Source: Rhynchopus euleeides (Eukaryota; Euglenozoa; Diplonemea; Diplonemida; Diplonemidae). From it: a stretch of DNA of 64,000 nucleotides. The notes below the pieces were generated by a model. It was not told the origin of the DNA and ran no database searches. It saw only the letters and a list, made by a program, of their open reading frames with translations. Both the position numbers and the translations under genes were made by a program. Positions 22,125-30,712 of this stretch are shown here, piece after piece. Position 1 is the first letter of the stretch; each line of letters begins with the position of its first letter. The stretch covers positions 372,001 to 436,000 of the forward strand of contig OY723286.1 of the NCBI GenBank assembly GCA_963210315.1, written 5' to 3'.

Positions 22125-25100
22125 TTACGGCTTCAGCTTCAACACCACCTCACCCGCAATACGCAGAGCCTCAGAAGACACACCCTTGTCGTTGACGACG
22201 AAGATGTAGTACGCACCAGGGGGCAGGTGTGTCCTGTCCGGGATCTGGATTGTGAGGGAGGTGCCTGTCTGCGCGAAGGTGACGGTGGTGAAGGTCTGGG
22301 CGTTGTTGTGACTGTGGGTCACGGCAGGGAGGCTGACGACGGAGACGCTTGCCACCGTGTGGGCGGCGTCGTCGAGAGCCACCACGATGGAGGCACCGTA
22401 GGCAGGCTGCGGGCCTGTATAGGTCAGCTGCGGGCGGGTGGCAGGGCTCCCGTCGGCGTTGAAGAGGTACCACGGGGTGTACAGCTCCACGTCGCGGTAG
22501 GGCACAGGGTCCAGAGGCACCTGCCCCCCGTACACACCGCCGAACCCGCCGGGGGAGTTGTCGAACGGAGGGACACCGCCGCCGCCCAGCAGCACCGTCG
22601 CGTCGGGCAGCAGCACCGCTGCCGAGTGGTACAGGCGCTGCTTGTTGATCTTGGCGGTCGTGCGCCACGACCCGACACCGTCCGTACCCTCTGCAGGCGG
22701 GGTCCACACCTCGATCTCAGCCACCCAGTCCCCGTCGGCGTAGCTCACGTCCCTGCGGGTGCCCCCGATCACAGCGACCTCCCCGTTCGGCAGCACCACG
22801 GCCGTCCCCCAGTTCCGTGCGAACTGCATCGGGGCGGCACGGCGAGATGACACTGTTGCCGTCGCGCTGTGGTACTCCACAATGGCGGTCTCGCTCGTGG
22901 CGTCCGCAAAGTCCACGTTCGTGGGCTGCCCGCCGCCCAGCACCAGGAGCTTCCCAGGCGTGTACATCACAGACGCGCACGACCCGCCTGCGTAGAAGTG
23001 CAGCTGCTCCGGCATCACGGTGGTGTGCCCGCCCCCGCTGACGTCCAGCACCCACAGCTGCTGCCCGGAGATCCCAAACACCTTCAGGTCGTCAGTGGGG
23101 GACGACGACGGGGCGGCGTACCCACGCGGGTACCACCAGGCCTGCCCCGTCAGCCCGAAGGCGCCGTGCGAGCCTGCCGAGTCCAGCGTCGTCCACAGCT
23201 TCGTGTCAGGGTCGTAGATCTCCGGGATCTCCGACACGTCCTCGTCAGCCATCACGAAGCCCCCAGGGGGTGTGCCTGTCGACCCCCCGAGCACCACGAT
23301 GCGCCCGTCGTGCAGCACCACCAGGGTCCCGTACCAGCGCGGGTGTGTCAGCGACACGGACCCGGCGGCAGAGTCGGTCTTGTGGTCATAGAAGGTCACC
23401 GCCCGGTCCGCGTCGTTGATCTTCGTATTCCCGCCCACCACTGCCAGCAGGTCGTCGCGCGTGCTGTACACCACAGAGCTGCAGAAGGAGTTGAACTCAA
23501 ACAGGTCGGGGATGTACGTGAAGGTCCCGGTGGCGGGGTCGTACAGCGACACGTCACCGCCGACCTGGTCGGGCACATCGATCGACGACCCGAACCCGAT
23601 CACACGCCCGTCAGGCAGCACCGCCATGTGCACAGGGACAAGCGCGAACTGGAAGGTGGTGGAGACAGACCCGATCTGGGCGAACTTCTGCCCCACCAGC
23701 AGGCTGCTCTCGGAGGCTGCCCCGTAGCTGCCAGCAGGGATCAGGGCGCGTGCCATGGCGGGGGTCGTCCACTCCAGCGCAAGCTCCGCACCCAGGTCGC
23801 GCTGGAAGTAGTGCACCTCGATGGCGTGCCACCCCTGTGCCAGCTGCAGCGTGACCTCGCGCTCCTGGGCGAAGTGCGCACCCCCGTTGTAGATCACCTG
23901 CTCCCCGTCCAGCACCAGCAGCGACCCGTCGTCCGACGTGAGGAAGAAGGTGTGCGCACCCGGTGTGGCGACCCACACGCTCCCGCTGATGCGCATCGCA
24001 AAGTCTGCGTCGAGCGGCACACCCGCCACCTCCCAGGCGAAGAGCTCCACGGCCGTGAAGGACACCGCCTCCACACCCACCACCAGGTCGGGGGTGAAGC
24101 GGTGGAACTGCGGGAAGTCCATCAGCTCCACACCCTGCGCCGCAAGGAACACCTCCGCGACGAGCGCCTGCCCCGGGGCGGGCGGCAGCGGCGTGGAAGG
24201 CACAGGTGTCACCGGTGCTGCGGGCGAAGGTGTTGCAGGTGCCGGCGTCGGCGGGACCGGCACGACAGGGGCCGGGGTCGAGGGGAACGCCCCCTCCACC
24301 ACGGCGTCCCACAGGCTGTCGCCTGCCATCACGGTGCGTGCCGCCCCAGGCGCCTGCCACTCCATCGTCAGGGATGCACCCTGGTCGGCCTGGAAGTAGT
24401 GCAGCTCCAGCACGTGCCACCCCGCGGCCAGCTCCACCGAACCCATCCGCTCCTGTGAGAAGTGCGCACCCCCGTTGTCCACCACCAGGGCCCCTGCGAT
24501 GAAGAGCAGCGACCCGTCGTCAGACGTCAGGTAGAAGGTGTGCAGCCCCGCTGCCTCCACCTTGACGCTCCCGACGAAGCGCAGCGCGAAGTGGTTCCCC
24601 AGTGTGAGCCCACCCGGCAGGGCGGCAAACGACGCGAGGTCGGGGAACGCCACCGACCCGACCTTCCCGACAGCGGCAGGGATCAGCGCGTTGTAGTCCG
24701 GGAAGGTGAGGCCGACCCACGGCGTCGCAGACACGTACACCTCCACGTTCAGCCCCGGGGCGGGAGGGGACGCCTCTGCAAAGGCCGCGGCAGGGATCAG
24801 CGCACGCCCCGTGCTGGGGGTCGACCACTCCAGCGACAGCGAGGCACCCAGGTCGCGCTGGAAGTACTGCACCTCGATGGCGTGCCACCCCTGCGACAGC
24901 TGCACCGTCCCCTGCCTCTCCTGCGAGAAGTGCGCGTCCCCGTTGTCCACAACCTGGCTCCCGTCGATCTTCAGCAGCGACCCGTCGTCCGACGTCAGGT
25001 AGAAGGTGTGCGTGCCCGTCGTGCTGACGAGGATGCGCCCCGTGATGCGCAGCGCGAAGTCATTCGACAGGGGTGTCCCCGCCACCTCCCACGTGAACAG

Positions 25101-25289
25101 GCCCCCAGCACCCACGAAGGACACCACGTCCGCCTCGCGTGTCAGCCCAGGCGTCATCTGGTCGAACTGCGGGAAGTCCAGCAGCTCCGTCCCGGCCTGA
25201 GGCACATACACCTCAACCAGCAGGGCGCTCTGTGCTGTGGTGGCAGCGGCAAGCAGCGCGCATGCCGCAAGAAGGCTTCGCGGAAGCAT
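22125..25289 (-). CDS. Secreted triple-PA14 copper-radical oxidase (glyoxal/galactose oxidase-like, AA5)
   Basis: A 1,054-aa secreted protein. The ATG at 25289 was chosen because it begins a clear signal peptide (residues 1 to about 20); the frame is open 120 codons further but without meaningful sequence. Three PA14 modules follow, at about 23-170, 180-320 and 376-520. Each has a TSDDGSLL motif (99-106, 255-262, 451-458) and an (H/Q)YFQ strand. Modules 2 and 3 are separated by a Pro/Thr/Ala-rich linker (335-372). The C-terminal half is a kelch-type galactose/glyoxal oxidase with a candidate cofactor pair Cys603 (SFCSSV) and Tyr653 (RWYGT), axial Tyr887 and His888 (RLYHSA), and His992 (THSHN). 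A GO-like E-set domain closes it (about 945-1050). Family members oxidise aldehydes or carbohydrate alcohols to give H2O2; PA14 domains usually bind glycans. The substrate here is not deducible. Confidence 0.92.
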   Translation of the reverse strand: MLPRSLLAACALLAAATTAQSALLVEVYVPQAGTELLDFPQFDQMTPGLTREADVVSFVGAGGLFTWEVAGTPLSNDFALRITGRILVSTTGTHTFYLTSDDGSLLKIDGSQVVDNGDAHFSQERQGTVQLSQGWHAIEVQYFQRDLGASLSLEWSTPSTGRALIPAAAFAEASPPAPGLNVEVYVSATPWVGLTFPDYNALIPAAVGKVGSVAFPDLASFAALPGGLTLGNHFALRFVGSVKVEAAGLHTFYLTSDDGSLLFIAGALVVDNGGAHFSQERMGSVELAAGWHVLELHYFQADQGASLTMEWQAPGAARTVMAGDSLWDAVVEGAFPSTPAPVVPVPPTPAPATPSPAAPVTPVPSTPLPPAPGQALVAEVFLAAQGVELMDFPQFHRFTPDLVVGVEAVSFTAVELFAWEVAGVPLDADFAMRISGSVWVATPGAHTFFLTSDDGSLLVLDGEQVIYNGGAHFAQEREVTLQLAQGWHAIEVHYFQRDLGAELALEWTTPAMARALIPAGSYGAASESSLLVGQKFAQIGSVSTTFQFALVPVHMAVLPDGRVIGFGSSIDVPDQVGGDVSLYDPATGTFTYIPDLFEFNSFCSSVVYSTRDDLLAVVGGNTKINDADRAVTFYDHKTDSAAGSVSLTHPRWYGTLVVLHDGRIVVLGGSTGTPPGGFVMADEDVSEIPEIYDPDTKLWTTLDSAGSHGAFGLTGQAWWYPRGYAAPSSSPTDDLKVFGISGQQLWVLDVSGGGHTTVMPEQLHFYAGGSCASVMYTPGKLLVLGGGQPTNVDFADATSETAIVEYHSATATVSSRRAAPMQFARNWGTAVVLPNGEVAVIGGTRRDVSYADGDWVAEIEVWTPPAEGTDGVGSWRTTAKINKQRLYHSAAVLLPDATVLLGGGGVPPFDNSPGGFGGVYGGQVPLDPVPYRDVELYTPWYLFNADGSPATRPQLTYTGPQPAYGASIVVALDDAAHTVASVSVVSLPAVTHSHNNAQTFTTVTFAQTGTSLTIQIPDRTHLPPGAYYIFVVNDKGVSSEALRIAGEVVLKLKP

Positions 25290-25350
25290 TGCTTGGGGTG
25301 GGCAAGCTGTGATGTGCAGATAAAGGAGAATGAGAGATAGGTGTCCTGTG
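25290..25350 (-). promoter_or_regulatory. Possible 3' splice acceptor before the PA14-oxidase start
   Basis: On the minus strand a TCTCTCATTCTCCTTTATCT pyrimidine run is followed by CACAG (25311-25307), 18 bases before the ATG. It has the same layout as before the astacin start. A spliced-leader acceptor is one explanation; an ordinary 5'-UTR intron end is another. Confidence 0.3.
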
Positions 25351-26711
25351 TGTTGATGTGTGTGTTGTGTGTACACAGTCGCAGTGGCGAGGATATCAGG
25401 ATGGCACACACAGGGAACCTGCCTGAAGTGCGGCTGGGAGTCATTCACAAAGGTGAACGAGGATATGTTTTTCGTTGAGAAGAGGCCCCACGACGCTTCA
25501 CCACATAAAAATCCCGAAGCTTTGTTCCAGGAATCCTGTTCCATTTGGGGCTGTGTAAAAAAGGGGGTCCTCGGGTGATACGGGCGGAAAGAGCCACACA
25601 AAAAACGCCACGCTACAAAACGCGGCAGGAGGTTGGGGCGGTCGAGCATCCCACGGAAGTCTCCAGTTGGCCCGCAAGGCGAAACGTACGGGGGAGGGCA
25701 CTCAGCGGGGGAAGCGACGTCAGTGGCCTGACGAAGGGCGCTGAGTTAGAAAAAGAGTTAGTTGACGGCTGGTGCTTCCCCTTCCATCCTTCCCCACACG
25801 AAGGCACGAGGTCAGACAGGCCTACGGACAACAACCGGAAGCACCTTGTGGTGAAAGCTGCTGAAACAAAATCCGAAAGCACGCTAGCGGTAGGTCGCGT
25901 TCTGCTCACACAGTGTCCTTCAAAGTGTGCTCTTGACGAACACACACTCCTATGAAGGTGAGGAGCACAAGGGCACAAAGCGCGTGACACCTTCCACCCA
26001 CATTGAAGTGTACGGAAGAAGAAAACGAGTGGCCACGGCTCAGAAGTGCAAGAGGGGAATTGGGCGCTGGGAAATGGAACACTCTCGGCACACATCACTC
26101 AACCACAGAGGGGAATGGGGCCTTGCGATGTATGCACCGGGCAGTCTCCTCAAGATCAACGCCTGCCCACAACACATCTCCAAAACCTGGTGCCGGATAA
26201 CAAGAACAAAACATAGGGTGTCTCACCGCAAGTGCCGGCAGGAGAGTGAGTGGCCATTGCAACATAGCGGGCACACAGGCACTGGGTGAGGCCCCATGGG
26301 CAATCGGGGAGGTGGGATATGAGGTTGTGGTGCACCGCACCCGCCTCGACCTGTGACGAGGTGAGATGCGGCTCTGCAATTGCGGCAGGTGCATGCCGCA
26401 GACTCAATAGAGGGGGTGGGGGTTATTATTTCAGGTCGAGACGAACCGACACCCGCATCATCCCAACGGGTGAAGCGGAGCACATACACGACAGCAATAT
26501 CAAAGCTGAAGGCTGTGGATCTGGCGAGGCGCACAGCGGCAAGGCGACCACCCTTCCCAGCCAGCAACCGCTCTGACCAAACTACCTGTGAGTTCAGTGT
26601 GCTGACGTTTCTCCGCAGAAAACCCCGACACTCTTGGCCTGTGTGGTGGGGCCGGGCAGAAACACGTTGGGCTGCAGGTGTGGTGCTCGCTTTCCTCTCA
26701 CGAGTGCGCCC
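25290..26711. other. 1.4-kb spacer between paralogue A and the PA14-oxidase
   Basis: No gene is supported. A segment at about 26335-26390 (GATGCGGCTCTGCAATTGC core) matches a segment at about 31918-31952 downstream of paralogue B, showing that the A/B duplication included 3' flanking DNA. Confidence 0.6.
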
Positions 26712-28168
26712 TCACGGGGCAGTGGCCGTGGTCTCCCCAAAGGCCTGGAGTTGAGCAGTGGCAGCAGCAACCACGTCCTTCCAATCGTTGTCCTTGATGT
26801 CGGCTGCAACGTCATCCTTGCACCCGAACTGTGCATTCAAACACTGCTTCCCCTTTGCGAGGCCTTTCAAGGCTGTGCACAGCACGTCAGGCAGCGTCCC
26901 ATCCTTGGAGGCCTCACACGCATCTGCCACAACATTCTCCACCGCCGCACCACGCAGTGGCAGGTTGTTGCGCTCCTTCCACACCTTCAGCAGCACGACG
27001 GCACGCTTGAAGCGTGGGTGCTTCTGGCCTACACTTGCAGCCCACTCAAGCTCTTCGTTCAGGCTGCTCCTTCCTGACACTGGCTTCCCGGGTGTCGTTA
27101 CCACGACGTCCACCTTGCCCAGCCCCGTGGTGACGGTCGCCAGGAGGGGCCCAGTGCCCTTCTGCCCCTGTGCTGCAGGGAGGTAGCTGACGTCCCCCTC
27201 CCGTGCCTTGGCGCTCACAGCCTGCTCTGCTGCAGCAAGATCCTCTGGTGCGACACTCACGACCATGTCGACATCCGAGTCACGTGTGGCCACACCCTTC
27301 TTCAGCGAACCCCCGAGACGCACTGTGCAGTCGATGCCCTTCAGCCACTTCTGCTCCAGCCGCTCCTTCATCCCCTGCGCAGAGAGCTTCCCCACCTTGT
27401 TTGCCTTGTACATGTCCTGCAGGTCTCCCTCGGAAGCAGGCAGGCAGGCGACCGCGTTGTCGATGATGTTGAACACCGGCTGTGACTGAGGGCGCTGCAG
27501 AGTCGTGGCGCGCACTGTACTGCGAGGGGGAGGCCGCGGTGGGGGTGCCTTGGGCGCCTGCTCGGAATACACATGCCTGAGACGCGGCCTAGTAGTCGTG
27601 TAGAAGACGTCATGCATGTACGTCTCCCGCTTCTCGATACACTTGTCCAGCACTTCTGGGTTCGCCAGCTGGACTGCATCGTAGAACCGCTCAGGGAATG
27701 CGGCGTACATGTCAACCATCACGGGCTTGAGCTCCTTCTCAAAGGCATCGTAGGAGACCTGGTGATCCCTCCCGTACTTCCGTGTGTCCTTCTCGGTGAA
27801 GTTGTAGTGGAAACCCAGCGGCGTCACGCCGTTCATCCGCATCCCGTCAATGTACAGCCGCCCCTCCTCACCCCTAGTGGTGTACACCTCGAGGCCATTA
27901 AAGCGGAGGAAGGGCTTCGTGGGGTTGAAGATCAGGAAGTTCTGAATCGCGTCCTCCCGCTCAGCATCGCTGAAGCTCCCGTGAATAGTCCACTTGGTAC
28001 CCGGCTTGGAGGTCGGGGCGAATTCCTCCTTCAAGTAGATCACATTGTCCGGCCCTTTCTCGAATGTGAAGACAGAGCAGTACGACTCCGCCTTCAGAAC
28101 ACAGCCGTGCTTCATCAACACAGCGACTGCGTCCAGCAACCCTGCCCCGAAGCTCCCCATTGTATCTA
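26712..28168 (-). pseudogene. Paralogue A, 3' portion: GHKL remainder + OAS-like nucleotidyltransferase, cut off from its start by an element
   Basis: This portion starts inside the GHKL domain at the motif DTMGSFGAGLLDAV (nucleotide-binding lid) and runs to a normal stop at 26712. It then follows paralogue B through the GHKL/transducer-like region (about 200 residues) and a Pro-rich hinge, but lacks the middle domain of B: FNIID passes directly into CLPASEGDL. The nucleotidyltransferase keeps GGS, DSDVD (two catalytic Asp) and KVDVVV (third Asp), and the helical ...RAVVLLKVW... segment of OAS-type enzymes. The missing first 77 codons lie at 30482-30712, beyond the 2,313-bp element. An ORF caller will report a 500-aa protein starting in the element's inverted repeat (28214); I regard that start as artefactual. 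Transcripts could still be productive if the element is removed. Confidence 0.8.
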
Positions 28169-28312
28169 CACGGTGGACTCCAGCGGCCCTAGCGGGAGTC
28201 TGAGCGGGTGTCAAAGACTCCCGCTAGCGGGAGTCTATACTCCCGCTAGGGGGAGTCTGACTCCCCCTAGCGGGAGTCTTTTCACCTATTTTCATCCATT
28301 TTTCCCATGATA
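28169..28312. repeat. Left terminal inverted repeat region of the element
   Basis: It holds the outer 18-bp terminal repeat, then the perfect 20-bp palindrome GACTCCCGCTAGCGGGAGTC (28216-28235) and two variants in which one arm is CCCCCTAG. The inner end TTTTCACCTATTTTCA...CCCATGATA is mirrored at 30346-30376. Confidence 0.85.
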
Positions 28313-28469
28313 TAGTTACAGTCTACTGGCGTGGGGGGTAAAATCATGGTGGAAGAGGGATGGGGAGGGGCTTGTTTTGCTTCTGTCAGTTTCCCCGGAC
28401 TCTGGACTACCTACCTATCCTCCTGGTAGCGGCTGCACCTGCGGAGGTGAGCGGTTAGAATTTGAGGTG

Positions 28470-29606
28470 TCAAAGTGCGGCCATCGCCTGTCGTAGTTGT
28501 GTTACACCTTGGGCAAGACAAGCCATCCTGCAGGCCTCATCTTCTTCGTCAGAACTGTCATCCCCCTCCTGCTGTGCGCGTTGGTCAAGCGTGCTCAAAG
28601 TCGCCTCGGATGACACGAATGGTGTGAAAGTCGCCCCCAGCGGGATTGGCATTTTGCACAAGCAGAGCGATAATTTGCGGTGTCCTTCGGGGAACCGGGA
28701 CAGGAAGTAGGGCGCGCTGATGGGTTCAACGAAGTCCTGTGTGTTGCAGTGCACAAACCCCTTCTGCAGCTGTGTCAACTGTGTGCAAAGAACATACACA
28801 GCCAATCTATGAGCGTGTCGGGTGTGCAGACACGGACACAGAATGACTTCTCTATACCCGAGGATCCCGTCCTGCGACAGGTGCGCAACCTTCCAAGGCA
28901 TGCCCGATGCGCGCCGCTTCTCTTCTGCCATCGCAAGATCTCTCTCGTAAGTTGCGGAGCTGGCGATTGTAACGGCATCTTTCTTGCGATGTCCGTTCTC
29001 TGCTTCTTCAAATTCGTCGTTGTTCTGCAGAGGCACTGCATCTTCTGGAGCCCACCAATGATGGAGACTGTGTACGTAGGCATTGCGCGTTGATCCCTTT
29101 TCGGCATGCTCCATCAACCAGTGAAATATATGCCCTGAGATCCGAGCACGCAAGAAGGGAATCCGGGCTGACTCATCCTTGCATCCCCAGAAGTGCCAGG
29201 GGATGTCTGCATACCGGAAATGCATGAGGTCTGCAAGGGAGACAAAGAGGTAGCGGAACAAGCCCTTGTAGGTGTGTCCTGTGACAGGCAAGCACGACCT
29301 TCCGGAACTGAGCACCTGTCCCATTCTGCGACACATTCAGTGCAAGGTTTGTACAGGTCTTGTCGAATATTTTTTTGTTGTCTCATCCAGTACCCTGATC
29401 AGCCGCATGGCGAGCCCCTTGCAGTCATGGAGTGCTGGGGTGACGTAGCGGGCATTGGGAAGCACACCTGCCAAGAGGGAGGGGTAGCCAGCCTCTTTCA
29501 TCTCAGAGAGAGTCAGGTGCGGGTATCGATGCACCTGTTGATACCAGCGTTCTTCTGGGATGTCGCACAGTGAGCATCGGTGCCCTCGCCCCCCGCATCG
29601 CCTCAT
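28470..29606 (-). pseudogene. Element-borne hypothetical protein with one in-frame TGA
   Basis: From the ATG at 29606 the frame runs 89 codons to a TGA (29337-29339); the very next codon is ATG (29336), and the same frame continues 288 codons to a stop at 28470. It could be one 378-codon gene with a single opal codon, or two adjacent frames. The first part begins with a Cys/His cluster (CGGRGHRCSLCD) that could bind zinc, followed by LHDCKGLAMRLIRVL. The second part is rich in aromatic residues (DIPWHFWGCKD, HSLHHWW) and ends with an acidic stretch (DDSSDEEDEA). I do not recognise the family. Its position between the element ends suggests an element-encoded mobility or accessory protein, now probably inactive. 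Confidence 0.4.
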
Positions 29607-29624
29607 TGTTGCCCACTGCTGATC

Positions 29625-29722
29625 TATACTCCCGCTAGCGGGAGTTGGACTCCCCCTAGTTGAGACTCCCGAAAAGGGTTAAACCCGGTAGTGGTACCCT
29701 ACCCCCGCTGGAGTCCACCGTG
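29625..29722. repeat. Internal second copy of the element's right end
   Basis: It matches 30397-30481 closely: the same palindromic and CTAGTTGAGACTCCCGAAAAG segments, ending in the same CCGCTGGAGTCCACCGTG. It carries 15 extra bases (AACCCGGTAGTGGTA). It is followed by CAAGG rather than TA, so it is not a clean insertion boundary. Confidence 0.8.
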
Positions 29723-29871
29723 CAAGGCCGGATCAGCCCACGGGTGGGTTTGAGGAAGAAATCTGGGGGGGCAAATTTTGCTGCGACTTCCGGTTTCACC
29801 CGGCCGAACTCCAGCATCTATCCAGACCCACGGTGCCAAGCCGTTCGCCCGTGTCGCGATCATTCGCGGCT

Positions 29872-30252
29872 TCAGGCTGCCCCCGACGACACGTTTGTAT
29901 CCTGCACCTTGCCATACTTCGCCTCCACCTTGTATATGACGGAGAGCGCCCTCCTTCCGCATCGTTGCGACTTCCCTGACAGCGAACTTATCCATGTCAG
30001 GGAAGACATGGCGATGATTGCGTTGGCCACCTGGGTGCTGTGCTTGTGGAGCTCCTTGCTCAACACCGTTGCTAGGAGCCTTCTAATGGATCCCAGTGTC
30101 AGCACACTGCCCCCTTTTTTAACAGGGAAGGCCGTGCAAAAATCATGCACAATGTTCGTCGCCTCCGCAGCCTCGGGACTCTCTGCGCTCTTCTTCTTCT
30201 TAATCGACTTTGCCGCCGGCTTCGCTGCCGGCTTCGTTGTCGTCTTCCCCAT
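29872..30252 (-). CDS. Small lysine-rich protein resembling histone H2B, inside the element
   Basis: 126 aa. Residues 1-22 form a Lys/Ala/Pro/Thr tail (KPAAKPAAKSIKKKK) like the tails of core or linker histones. Residues about 33-84 contain IVHDFCTAF followed by TLGSIRRLLATVLSKELHKH, which lines up by eye with the H2B segment around its third and C-terminal helices (LG..E.Q.AVRL.LP.ELAKHA). The second helix looks shortened, and about 40 residues after position 84 have no H2B counterpart, so the gene may be degraded or frameshifted near its end. Histone genes are not usual cargo of DNA transposons. It could be a captured host gene or a host gene trapped between two element ends. Alternative: an unrelated basic DNA-binding protein. 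Confidence 0.4.
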   Translation of the reverse strand: MGKTTTKPAAKPAAKSIKKKKSAESPEAAEATNIVHDFCTAFPVKKGGSVLTLGSIRRLLATVLSKELHKHSTQVANAIIAMSSLTWISSLSGKSQRCGRRALSVIYKVEAKYGKVQDTNVSSGAA

Positions 30253-30345
30253 TTTTGTGAATCAGGTCTGCGAGCTGGGATGGGTGGAAACGTCCGTTTC
30301 GTTTGGTGTGGCTGTACTTCAGTGACGAGTGCCACATTGCATAGG

Positions 30346-30481
30346 TATCATGGGAAAAATGAGTGAAAATAGGTGAAAAGACTCCCGCTAGGGGGAGTCA
30401 GACTCCCGCTAGCGGGAGTTGGACTCCCCCTAGTTGAGACTCCCGAAAAGGGTTACCCTACCCCCGCTGGAGTCCACCGTG
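30346..30481. repeat. Right terminal inverted repeat region of the element
   Basis: Read inward from 30481, it has the same outer 18 bases as the left end, then a GGGTAACCCTTTTCGGGAGTC segment absent from the left, then palindromic CTAG-centred repeats and the shared inner end. The outermost and innermost parts match the left end; the middle differs in repeat arrangement. Confidence 0.85.
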
Positions 30482-30712
30482 TATCTCACCCTCAGACTCC
30501 CCCAGGATGAAGTCACTGTTCAGCAAGCCACGCCCGCTGTCGGCTATCGTCAACACAGATTTGTCGAACTTCACTTCAGGAGCCTTCCCGGTGTAGCGGT
30601 CTGCATCGACAGCATTCGCGATGAGCTCCTGCACCCCGAAGATAGCAGCCTTCAACTTGCAGTGGTTCACATTCACATTCAGCGACCTTGTGGAACCGTT
30701 GTGATTCGCCAT
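30482..30712 (-). pseudogene. Paralogue A, 5' portion: first 77 codons of the GHKL domain
   Basis: The ATG at 30712 corresponds to the start of paralogue B (MANHNGSTRS shared). It holds the N-box QELIANAVDA (E29, N33, D36) and the G1 box IADSGRGL (D58, G60, G62), and stops matching after GESEGEI, where the element begins. The frame continues seven codons into the inverted repeat and then ends. A 253-aa open frame extending upstream to 31219 is not supported, since B and C share no protein sequence there. Confidence 0.8.

Larger units (their letters stand above)
28169..30481. mobile_element. Inverted-repeat DNA element inserted in paralogue A (TA target duplication)
   Basis: The ends are perfect inverted repeats of CACGGTGGACTCCAGCGG, flanked by TA on both sides (28167-28168 and 30482-30483). 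Inside lie palindromic subterminal repeats, and a second shared inverted segment ends in ...TTTTTCCCATGATA (inner ends 28312 and 30346). Removing the element and one TA joins ...GEGEI to DTMGSFG in frame; paralogue C reads ELDTIGSFG there. TA duplication is typical of Tc1/mariner-type and some other DDE elements, but no recognisable transposase is present, so it may be non-autonomous. An internal copy of the right end (29625-29722) suggests a composite history. On the RNA level an intron-like, base-paired element is an alternative. Confidence 0.8.

Noticed and set aside
22869..24458. 529-codon plus-strand open frame opposite the PA14-oxidase
   Set aside because: Antisense shadow created by high third-position GC; no domain and biased composition.
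28169..28214. Start codon at 28214 giving a 500-aa protein for paralogue A
   Set aside because: The first 15-16 codons are the element's inverted repeat; the natural start is at 30712 beyond the element.
28195..28290. Short repeated CTAG palindromes read as a CRISPR-like array
   Set aside because: The repeats are palindromic subterminal repeats of an inverted-repeat element, without regular unique spacers, in eukaryotic DNA.
28470..29606. Reassigned TGA codon (alternative genetic code)
   Set aside because: TGA ends the DJ-1 and cathepsin genes at the expected family length, so the single in-frame TGA is better explained by mutation or readthrough.
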